From: Ferruginibacter sp.
Lineage (GTDB): Bacteria > Bacteroidota > Bacteroidia > Chitinophagales > Chitinophagaceae
Length of the DNA: 13,661 nucleotides
NCBI GenBank assembly: GCA_025352435.1
Contig: JANXTN010000070.1
Coordinates: forward strand, 1 to 13,661
Reading direction: 5' to 3'
Notes under the pieces: generated by a model
The model's database searches: none
What the model saw: the letters and a program-made list of their open reading frames with translations, nothing else
What the model was told of the DNA's origin: nothing
Position numbers and translations under genes: made by a program
Shown here: one piece after another, positions 6,479 to 13,372 of the stretch
How positions within the stretch are numbered: the first letter of the stretch is position 1
Layout: the number at the start of each line of letters is the position of its first letter

Positions 6479-9403
6479 ATGGAATACAACTTCAGAGAAA
6501 TAGAAAAAAAGTGGCAACAGAATTGGAAAAACACTAACGCTTATAAAGTAAGCAACAATTCACCCAAACCATCTTATTACGTGTTGGATATGTTTCCTTA
6601 TCCAAGCGGTGCAGGTCTGCACGTCGGTCATCCTTTAGGTTATATTGCCAGCGATATTTTCAGCCGGTACAAAAGGCTCAAAGGCTTTAACGTACTGCAT
6701 CCTATGGGTTTCGATAGTTTTGGTTTACCTGCAGAACAATACGCTTTGGAAACAGGACAACACCCCGCCGTTACAACCGAAAAAAACATTGAAACCTTCA
6801 AAGCCCAGCTAGATAAAATTGGCTTTTGTTACGATTGGAGCAGAGAGATCCGCACCAGCGATGCCTCTTATTATAAATGGACACAAAAAATATTCTTAGA
6901 ATTATTTAATTCTTATTTCTGCAATACACAGAAAAAAGCAAGGCCCATTGCGGAGCTTATAGAAAAGTATTCAACCCAAGGTAAAAGCAATTTTTCCGCT
7001 GCAGAGTGGAATGCCTTTTCGCAAAAAGAACAGCAGGATATTTTGATGAAACGCCGCCTAGCATTCTCTTCCTTTGGAGAAGTAAATTGGTGCGAAGCTT
7101 TGGGAACAGTTCTCGCAAATGATGAAGTAGTAAATGGCGTGAGTGAAAGAGGCGGTCATCCGGTTATAAAAAAGAAAATGCGCCAGTGGTATTTGCGCAT
7201 CACGGCATACGCAGATCGTTTGCTTCAAGGTTTGGAAACTGTGCAGTTCAGCGAAGCCATGAAAGACATGCAGCGCAATTGGATCGGGAAAAGTGAAGGT
7301 TGTGAGTTGCAGTTCGCCGTTAGCGATCAGGAGTCTGCAATCAATGTATATACAACGAGACCGGATACTATTTTCGGCGTAGATTTTTTAGTGGTTGCAC
7401 CGGAACATCCCATTGTAAATAGTTTGGTTTCTGCAGAGCAAAAAACTGAAATTGACGAATATCTAAACTATGTAAAAAGCCGAAGTGATAGAGAGCGCAT
7501 GAGTGAAGTAAAACAAATCACCGGCTGTTTTACCGGCGCTTATGCTACAAACCCTTTCAACGGAAAGCTAATACCTGTATGGATTGCAGAGTATGTATTG
7601 GCAGGTTATGGCACAGGCGCCATCATGGCTGTTCCTTGCGGAGACCAGCGTGACTTTGCATTTGCAAAGCATTTTAATATTCACATCACTAATATTATCG
7701 GTGAGCATTACAATGGTGAAGAAGCCAATCCAACCAAGGATGCAACCCTACAAAACTCAGGCTTTTTAGATGGCATGCAAATGAAAGATGCCATCGCAGT
7801 TGCTATTAATAAAATTGAAGAACTCAACATAGGTAAGCGCAAAATTAATTACCGCATGAGAGATGCGGGCTTTAGCCGCCAGCGTTATTGGGGCGAACCT
7901 TTTCCAATTGTTTGGCAAGATGGTATGGCTATTCCATTAAATGAAAATGAATTACCGCTCGAACTTCCGCATGCAGAAAAATATGGTCCGGGTCCTGAAG
8001 GCGAAGGCCCGTTGGCAAATATGGAAGATTGGTGCCTCCCCAACCCCTCCAAAGGAGGGACTTACCGCCGTGAAACTTCCACCATGCCCGGCTACGCCGG
8101 TTCATCTTGGTATTTCTTACGTTACATGAATCCGCACAATACAGATACTTTCTGCGAGAGAAAAGTAAGCGATTATTGGAACCAGGTAGACGTATATGTT
8201 GGAGGTACAGAGCATGCCGTTGGTCATTTATTGTATAGCCGCATGTGGACGAAAGTGTTGTACGATCTAGGTTACATCGGGTTTGATGAACCATTCAAAA
8301 AGTTGGTAAATCAGGGAATGATACAAGGGAGTAGCAGGTTTGTTTATAGATTAGATAAGGTTCAATATAAGGACAGTTCAGTTGCTGCTAATCTAGCATT
8401 TATTATTACCAACTCTCCTGTTTCTTTATACATATCATTAAATAAACTCGAAGTTTATTTAAATGGAGACAAAGAAGATCTAATCAAAAATGAAATATGT
8501 AAACTCACAGGACTTCAAAGTATTGAACATGAAATCGAAAGTTTTAGTTTTAATAAAGTACATGTTGACGTGAATATCGTTGATGGATTTGAATTAGATA
8601 TTTTAATTTTTGAGCAATGGAAAAGAGTTGACGGAGATTTGAAAAGAATTTTTTTACTTGAAGAAGATGGAAAATACATCTGCGGAGCAGAAGTAGAAAA
8701 AATGTCCAAGTCAAAATATAACACAGTAAATCCTGATGTTTTGGTTGACAAGTACGGCGCAGATACTTTCCGCATGTATGAAATGTTTTTAGGTCCCGTA
8801 GAACAAAGCAAACCGTGGGACACAAAGGGTATTGAAGGTGTTCACCGTTTCCTTAAAAAGTTATGGCGCCTGTTTTATGCAGATGCAAATCCTGCAACAA
8901 ATGCTCCGGGCAAACAGGTCTGGAACGATGAAAAACCCACAGATGGAGAGTATAAAATTCTGCACAAAACCATCAAAAAAATTGAACAGGATACCGAGAA
9001 CTTTTCTTACAATACTGCTGTTGCAGCATTTATGATTGCTGTAAACGAACTGGCAGATGCGAAATGTTTTAAGAAAGAGATCTTGTCGCAGTTATTGGTT
9101 ATTCTTTCACCTTATGCACCGCACATTACAGAAGAGTTGTGGAGTTTATTAGGTTGCCAAGGTTCTATTTTAGATGCCGCTTATCCAACATTGGAAGAAA
9201 AATATTTAGTAGAAGCCACCAAAGAATATCCGGTGTCTATCAATGGAAAAATGCGTTCATCAATCAATTTGCCAACAGAAGTAACCGAAGAAGAAGCAAA
9301 GCAGGCAGTACTTTCCAACGAAGCTATTTTAAAATGGCTCGAGGGTAAAGATGTAAAGAAATTCATTTTCGTAAAGGGTAGAATGATAAACGTAGTTGTT
9401 TAA
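6479..9403 (+). CDS. leuS: Leucyl-tRNA synthetase (LeuRS)
   Basis: Class I synthetase that charges tRNA-Leu. The HIGH motif is HVGH at residues 48-51 within PYPSGAGLHVGHP. The CP1 editing domain carries TTRPDT at 292-297 and GTGAIMAVPCGDQRDF at about 378-393, with the editing aspartate at 389. GYAGSSWYFLRY follows, then KMSKS at 741-745, the anticodon-binding helical domain, and a C-terminal tail ending in IFVKGRMINVVV. At 974 aa it is longer than most bacterial LeuRS (about 800-940). Bacteroidota enzymes are generally long because of an insert near residues 150-185. Two parts stand out: a C-L-P-N-P-S-K-G-G-T segment (519-528) encoded by a palindrome, and an AT-rich stretch (634-691) before KMSKS that I do not recall from relatives. 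All catalytic motifs are intact, so it should be functional. Confidence 0.96.
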   Translation: MEYNFREIEKKWQQNWKNTNAYKVSNNSPKPSYYVLDMFPYPSGAGLHVGHPLGYIASDIFSRYKRLKGFNVLHPMGFDSFGLPAEQYALETGQHPAVTTEKNIETFKAQLDKIGFCYDWSREIRTSDASYYKWTQKIFLELFNSYFCNTQKKARPIAELIEKYSTQGKSNFSAAEWNAFSQKEQQDILMKRRLAFSSFGEVNWCEALGTVLANDEVVNGVSERGGHPVIKKKMRQWYLRITAYADRLLQGLETVQFSEAMKDMQRNWIGKSEGCELQFAVSDQESAINVYTTRPDTIFGVDFLVVAPEHPIVNSLVSAEQKTEIDEYLNYVKSRSDRERMSEVKQITGCFTGAYATNPFNGKLIPVWIAEYVLAGYGTGAIMAVPCGDQRDFAFAKHFNIHITNIIGEHYNGEEANPTKDATLQNSGFLDGMQMKDAIAVAINKIEELNIGKRKINYRMRDAGFSRQRYWGEPFPIVWQDGMAIPLNENELPLELPHAEKYGPGPEGEGPLANMEDWCLPNPSKGGTYRRETSTMPGYAGSSWYFLRYMNPHNTDTFCERKVSDYWNQVDVYVGGTEHAVGHLLYSRMWTKVLYDLGYIGFDEPFKKLVNQGMIQGSSRFVYRLDKVQYKDSSVAANLAFIITNSPVSLYISLNKLEVYLNGDKEDLIKNEICKLTGLQSIEHEIESFSFNKVHVDVNIVDGFELDILIFEQWKRVDGDLKRIFLLEEDGKYICGAEVEKMSKSKYNTVNPDVLVDKYGADTFRMYEMFLGPVEQSKPWDTKGIEGVHRFLKKLWRLFYADANPATNAPGKQVWNDEKPTDGEYKILHKTIKKIEQDTENFSYNTAVAAFMIAVNELADAKCFKKEILSQLLVILSPYAPHITEELWSLLGCQGSILDAAYPTLEEKYLVEATKEYPVSINGKMRSSINLPTEVTEEEAKQAVLSNEAILKWLEGKDVKKFIFVKGRMINVVV
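8035..8062. repeat. Palindromic repeat inside leuS
   Basis: CCCTCC (8045-8050), loop AAA, GGAGGG (8054-8059) form a perfect 6-bp hairpin, preceded by CCTCCCCAAC. This style (CTCCCCAACCCCTCC, AAA, GGAGGGG) is familiar to me as a dispersed Bacteroidota intergenic palindrome. Here it is read as Leu-Pro-Asn-Pro-Ser-Lys-Gly-Gly-Thr in frame at a variable loop of LeuRS. Confidence 0.5.
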
Positions 9404-9420
9404 TTTATAAAACCTTTTTA

Positions 9421-9510
9421 ACCACAGAGTGAAGGGAGTCTTTTACAGAGTGGCAGGAGTATAGAAACTTTGGGTCCTCTGTGTTGTATTTCTTCTGCGC
9501 CCTCTGTGGC
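9421..9510. repeat. Nested inverted repeat with CCACAGAG ends
   Basis: CCACAGAG (9422-9429) pairs with CTCTGTGG (9502-9509), and inside it ACAGAG (9445-9450) pairs with CTCTGT (9477-9482). The element begins 18 nt after the leuS stop. It resembles the ACCACAGAG-type intergenic elements common in Bacteroidota and other phyla. An upstream ATG at 9481 lies inside it, which argues against using that start for the next gene. Confidence 0.6.
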
Positions 9511-9540
9511 CATAAAACTCAAAACATTTACCTTCAACTT

Positions 9541-10227
9541 ATGAACCAAGACCTTTTTTTCACACTTCAAAAGTACAAATCCACTTTTCATCCCGTAGTA
9601 AAAATTGATGCAGAAAAAGACAGCATAATTCCATTCGATTTTACAACCAACAACAAAGAAATCACACTGGAATTAATCTCTGACACACCTAAGTTTTCAA
9701 CTTGGATAAATGAAAAATTAAAAGCCTCAAAAGCCACGTTTGGCATTGGCGGTTACAATGAAAACCGAACATTGTACAGCCGAAGTAAATTATTTACCGG
9801 TGTGTTGGCCCGCACCCTGCATTTAGGCGTAGATATTTGGGGCGCAGCAGGCACACCCGTCCATGCGCCGCTTGGTGGCATGGTTCACAGCTTTGCATTC
9901 AACGATCATTTCGGTGATTATGGTGCCACCATTATATTACAACACAATTTAGATACTACTGCTTTTTATACTTTATACGGGCATCTTTCTCTCTCCGATC
10001 TTACAGATATGCGTGTAGGTAAATTCGTGACAAGAGGAGAAGTATTTGCACATTTTGGCGAGCAACAGGATAATGGCAACTGGCCACCACACCTGCATTT
10101 TCAGGTAATACAAAATATGGATTTGCACACCGGAGACTACCCCGGCGTTTGCAGCCTAATTGAAGCTGAAAAATATTTATCAAATTGCCCAGATCCGAAT
10201 TTAATGTTGAATCTTACCACAACTTAA
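9541..10227 (+). CDS. M23 (LytM)-fold metallopeptidase-like protein, cytoplasmic
   Basis: A 228-aa protein with the zinc site of M23 endopeptidases: HLGVD with H94 and D98, a YGHL motif with H148, and PPHLHFQV with H184 and H186 (numbered from the ATG at 9541). Secreted M23 enzymes cut peptidoglycan cross-bridges. This one, however, has no signal peptide or transmembrane segment (it starts MNQDLFFTLQKY), so it probably stays in the cytoplasm. The tail CPDPNLML resembles the end of the M23 domain found in long proteins that also carry aminoglycoside-phosphotransferase-like and class-III aminotransferase domains; that suggests a relative of this branch rather than a cell-wall hydrolase. I chose 9541 over the in-frame ATG at 9481, whose extra 20 codons come from the repeat. 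It ends 22 nt from the convergent esterase gene. Confidence 0.8.
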   Translation: MNQDLFFTLQKYKSTFHPVVKIDAEKDSIIPFDFTTNNKEITLELISDTPKFSTWINEKLKASKATFGIGGYNENRTLYSRSKLFTGVLARTLHLGVDIWGAAGTPVHAPLGGMVHSFAFNDHFGDYGATIILQHNLDTTAFYTLYGHLSLSDLTDMRVGKFVTRGEVFAHFGEQQDNGNWPPHLHFQVIQNMDLHTGDYPGVCSLIEAEKYLSNCPDPNLMLNLTTT

Positions 10228-10249
10228 CTAAGAAACGCCAGCAGTTATT

Positions 10250-11149
10250 CTACATTTTATCTAAGAAAATAAATATTTCTTTGTAGGCGCCTTTCAGTTC
10301 CAATGCGCTTGGGCTATGAAAACCATCGGGCAGAAAAATTACTTTATTCTTTTTTTTATTTTCATTTAACAAATTGTCAAATTTTACAAATGTAGAAGCC
10401 GGCACTTGGTCATCTTTTGCTCCATGCCATACAAAGAAAGGCGGGTCATTTTTATCAAAGTAAGTTATCGGATTGTATTTAGCCACAGTATCCTTATTTG
10501 CATATCCATCGCCAACAAACAATGCGTTCCCTATATCTTTCATTACCGGCGTTTTATTATTCATAAAAACTTCTTCAACTACATCCAATCCATCTACTGG
10601 TCCTGAAAAATTAATAACGCAGGCAATACCAATTCCTTTGTACAATTTGTTAGGATAAACAGCATTGTTTGCTGAAGTTCCAACTATGCTGGCAATATGT
10701 GCACCTGCTGAAAAACCTGTTAGAATGATATTGTGTAAGTTTAACTGATAAGTCGCATTATTGGCTTTTAAAAAATTAAGCACCTCCGTTAAATCTCTTG
10801 TAGCCAGAGGGATTCCTCGCTTAAGCCTGTAGTTCACATTAACAACATTCATCCCTTTTTTTAAATAAGGTTGAATGTATCTTTCTTCTTTTGATTTATC
10901 ACTGATGTAATATCCACCGCCATGGAGAAAAACGACTGTAAAATTTTTTTGCCTTAATTTCTTTGCATCATTAGAAAAATAAATATCTAATTGCTGTTCT
11001 TTGTCAACACCATAAGATACGTCCCTTTTCACGGTGTAGTTGGCCTTTATTTCGTCATTTGATTTGTCTTTAATAATAGCCAGTTTCACAGAACAGGCGT
11101 TAAAAATGACAAGAAATAATACACTAACTAAACAAATGATTTTACTCAT
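10250..11149 (-). CDS. Lipoprotein alpha/beta-hydrolase (esterase/lipase-like)
   Basis: A 299-aa serine hydrolase of the hormone-sensitive-lipase/BD-FAE-like group. The N-terminus is a lipoprotein signal: a hydrophobic stretch then FNAC with Cys19, a relaxed lipobox of the Bacteroidota kind, so it is likely anchored in the envelope. The oxyanion motif HGGGY is at 76-80, the nucleophile elbow GFSAGA has Ser147, and the rest of the triad should be Asp246 (in HGAKDDQVP) and His278 (in GFHSPSA). Family members cleave short-chain esters or aromatic amides, and the substrate is not clear. It sits 68 nt downstream of the secreted amidohydrolase on the same strand, so the two may be co-transcribed. 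Confidence 0.87.
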   Translation of the reverse strand: MSKIICLVSVLFLVIFNACSVKLAIIKDKSNDEIKANYTVKRDVSYGVDKEQQLDIYFSNDAKKLRQKNFTVVFLHGGGYYISDKSKEERYIQPYLKKGMNVVNVNYRLKRGIPLATRDLTEVLNFLKANNATYQLNLHNIILTGFSAGAHIASIVGTSANNAVYPNKLYKGIGIACVINFSGPVDGLDVVEEVFMNNKTPVMKDIGNALFVGDGYANKDTVAKYNPITYFDKNDPPFFVWHGAKDDQVPASTFVKFDNLLNENKKKNKVIFLPDGFHSPSALELKGAYKEIFIFLDKM

Positions 11150-11217
11150 GAAGGATAATTTTTTTTATGCTGATAACGGTATGTAAATCCTGTGACTTAC
11201 TAACCGGTGCACCTTAT

Positions 11218-12513
11218 TTATTTTATTTCATTTTTATAAACTACTCCGCCTTTCATTACAAAAGATACAGTTTCTAAAAGGGTGATATTGTTTAACGGAT
11301 TTCCGACCACCGCAATGATGTCAGCATATTTTCCTTTCTCAATCGAACCTATCTTCTTACTCCATCCAAGCAGTTCTGCAGCTAGTACCGTTGCGGATTG
11401 AATAGCCTGCATTGGTGTTTGCCCAAACTGAACCATGTAAGCAAACTGCTTTGCATTTAACCCATGAGGAAAAACGCCGGCATCAGTTCCGAAGGCTATT
11501 TTTATACCTGCTTTTACAGCCTTACTAAAACTTAATCCCACAACTGGTACTATCATTCTTGCTTTATTCAATATTTTTTCAGGATAACCTTTTTTTGCAA
11601 ACTCCTCTACAACATAATGGCCTACAAAAATGGTAGGATCATAATAGGTTCCTTTTTGTTTCATCAGCTCTATGCATTCATCGTCCAACAAACTGCCATG
11701 CTCAACAGATGCTACCCCTGCTTTAACAGCCATTTTTATTGCTTCCGTACCATGGGCATGCGCACAAGTCTTGCGTCCCCAACGTTTTGCTTCATCAACA
11801 ATTGCATTCATTTCTTCCTGGCTGTACTGCGGTGCTCCCACACTTTCCTCTTCACTTAATACACCGGCGCTTGCACCAAACTTTATAACATCTGCACCAT
11901 ATTTTATATTATACCGAACCTGTTCTCTTACGCCTTCTATACCATCTGCAACTCCACTCATATGCGCAGGCATATTAAAATCGAGGTACGGAGAAAAGCC
12001 ATTCATATCACCATGGCTTCCGGTTGATCCTATAAATAAAGTAGCCACCTGTAAACGTGGCCCCACAACATCTCCGCTGTTTATTGCATTGCGCAATGCT
12101 ACATCAACAAAACCGCCGGCACCTACATCACGGATAGTTGTAAAGCCTGCTTCCAATGTTCTCCTTGCATATGTAGGTGCCATTATAGCATTGTCCACAG
12201 CTGTTTTACGAAAAATATCAGCATAATAATCATTGCCGGGTTCAGATGTGATGTGGGTATGGCAATCTATTAATCCTGGTAAAACGGTTGCATTGCTCAA
12301 GTCTATTATTTCTGCATCTTTTGGGATTGTAATAGATGAACCGACAGCGATGATGCTGTCATTTTGAATCAAAATGATTTGATTTTTCAGCAACGTTCCG
12401 CTTGTTACATCAATGAAACTACCCGCTTTTATAGCTTTTACTTTGCTTTGGGCAGAGGCTAAGCCAATAAATGCTAAACTTACTATGACATAAAGCAATA
12501 ATGTTTTTTTCAT
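11218..12513 (-). CDS. Secreted amidohydrolase (imidazolonepropionase/prolidase-like dipeptidase family)
   Basis: A 431-aa amidohydrolase-superfamily enzyme with a Sec signal peptide (KK, then a hydrophobic run, cleavage about ASA-Q at residue 21/22), so periplasmic or exported. The binuclear metal site is complete: DCHTHI with H85 and H87, the carboxylated lysine in VIKFGASAG (K211), CAHAHG with H252 and H254, VEHG with H272, and the catalytic Asp344 in FGTDAG. A C-terminal beta-sandwich closes the fold (EKGKYADIIAVVGNPL). Characterised relatives with this motif order (for example Cc2672 and Sgx9260) hydrolyse Xaa-Arg/Lys or Xaa-Pro dipeptides and similar amides, so a dipeptidase is the best guess rather than histidine catabolism. 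A promoter candidate precedes it; the esterase lipoprotein lies downstream. Confidence 0.88.
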   Translation of the reverse strand: MKKTLLLYVIVSLAFIGLASAQSKVKAIKAGSFIDVTSGTLLKNQIILIQNDSIIAVGSSITIPKDAEIIDLSNATVLPGLIDCHTHITSEPGNDYYADIFRKTAVDNAIMAPTYARRTLEAGFTTIRDVGAGGFVDVALRNAINSGDVVGPRLQVATLFIGSTGSHGDMNGFSPYLDFNMPAHMSGVADGIEGVREQVRYNIKYGADVIKFGASAGVLSEEESVGAPQYSQEEMNAIVDEAKRWGRKTCAHAHGTEAIKMAVKAGVASVEHGSLLDDECIELMKQKGTYYDPTIFVGHYVVEEFAKKGYPEKILNKARMIVPVVGLSFSKAVKAGIKIAFGTDAGVFPHGLNAKQFAYMVQFGQTPMQAIQSATVLAAELLGWSKKIGSIEKGKYADIIAVVGNPLNNITLLETVSFVMKGGVVYKNEIK

Positions 12514-12530
12514 TGAGCAGTGTTTTATAT

Positions 12531-12561
12531 TAAAGATAATTTAATGGTAATAAAAGAGCAA
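12531..12561 (-). promoter_or_regulatory. Candidate promoter of the amidohydrolase gene
   Basis: On minus, TTG at 12561-12559 is followed after 20 nt by TATCTTTA at 12538-12531 (7 of 8 positions of TANNTTTG). The -7 element ends 17 nt before the ATG. Spacing and placement fit the Bacteroidota consensus. This suggests transcription independent of the isochorismatase gene located 226 nt upstream. Confidence 0.42.
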
Positions 12562-12739
12562 CTCTTGTGCAAGCTGTGTATTTAAATGCTTCTGTAACAC
12601 CCAACGCTCTCTTAATTATTTTACTTGAGTTAAGAAACGAAATAGAAGATTTATTATCGGTTCCCTAAGAGATTTTCAAACCTTAGTGATCTTTCTTTCA
12701 TCAATACTTTTTTGTTATGCAAAAGTTTGAAGGCGCTGG

Positions 12740-13288
12740 CTACTTATTGTCAGTAATATCTTTTGTTGTTTTAACTTCCGCATAGGTGCCATTTAAGGCG
12801 GAAAGAAATGCCGTTTGAACATCGCTTGCTTTTACTATGTGTCCGTTTAAGTTAAGATTTTTGGTAGCACAAGCATCGCCTACAACAATGCAATTAAAAC
12901 CTAAATCATAGGCTGCTCTTGTTGTCGCGTCAATGCACATATGTGTCATCATGCCACAAATAGTCAGGTCCGTAATATTGTTTGCATTTAGATAGTTCAA
13001 AAGTTCCGTTTCTCTAAAACTGTTTGGATAATGTTTTACAATCACTTTTTCTGGTTCGATCGGCTTTACATTGTTGTTAATTTTTGCGCCATCGGTATTT
13101 GGAACAAAAAACGTTGCTGTTGCATCCGTAGCAATATGTTGAATGTGGATGATAGGTAGTCCGTCATTTCTGAATCGCTCAAGCAAAAGTTTTGCATTTT
13201 CACTTGCTTTATCTGAGCCAACAAGTGGCATGGTCCCTTTTTCAAAGTAATCATTTTGTATGTCTACAATTATTAACGCTTTATTCAT
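12740..13288 (-). CDS. Isochorismatase-fold cysteine hydrolase
   Basis: A 182-aa protein of the isochorismatase-like/nicotinamidase superfamily, which hydrolyses amides or vinyl ethers through a Cys-Asp-Lys triad. Asp9 (in LIIVDIQNDYF), Lys85 (in VIVKHYPNSF) and Cys118 (in GMMTHMCIDAT) are all present, together with the usual DACAT turn at 138-142. The metal-binding pattern of nicotinamidases (D-x-H after the first strand) is not evident, so it is better called a generic cysteine hydrolase. The ATG at 13288 gives a complete cytoplasmic domain. However, the frame stays open for 28 more codons upstream and encodes a textbook signal peptide without a start codon (see 13289-13372). The true or ancestral protein may therefore be secreted. 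Confidence 0.86.
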   Translation of the reverse strand: MNKALIIVDIQNDYFEKGTMPLVGSDKASENAKLLLERFRNDGLPIIHIQHIATDATATFFVPNTDGAKINNNVKPIEPEKVIVKHYPNSFRETELLNYLNANNITDLTICGMMTHMCIDATTRAAYDLGFNCIVVGDACATKNLNLNGHIVKASDVQTAFLSALNGTYAEVKTTKDITDNK

Positions 13289-13372
13289 TTTTAAATTTTT
13301 TGTTGTTTGCGCAAATGCAAAATTTACAATTGAAGATACAAGTACTGCAATAAAAATTATCGGTTTCTTTTT
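13289..13372 (-). pseudogene. Orphan signal-peptide reading frame in phase with the cysteine hydrolase
   Basis: From the TAA at 13375-13373 to the ATG at 13288 the frame is open and translates as KKKP, a hydrophobic core IIFIAVLVSSIVNF, then AFA-Q and a short linker TTKNLK joining directly to MNKALIIVD. This has all three parts of a Sec signal with a good AxA cleavage site. No ATG, GTG or TTG occurs in frame; only ATA or ATT codons could serve, which is rare. It is either a lost start (mutation, rearrangement or assembly error near the A7 run at 13365-13375) or use of an unusual start. Confidence 0.6.

Noticed and set aside
7929..8294. A 121-codon minus-strand frame inside leuS
   Set aside because: It is antisense to a conserved part of LeuRS (around MPGYAGSSWYFLRY) and has no recognisable motif; it is a shadow of leuS.
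11672..12226. A 184-codon plus-strand frame opposite the amidohydrolase
   Set aside because: The minus strand encodes the full metal site there; the plus frame has Ser/Ala/Pro-rich sequence typical of an antisense shadow.
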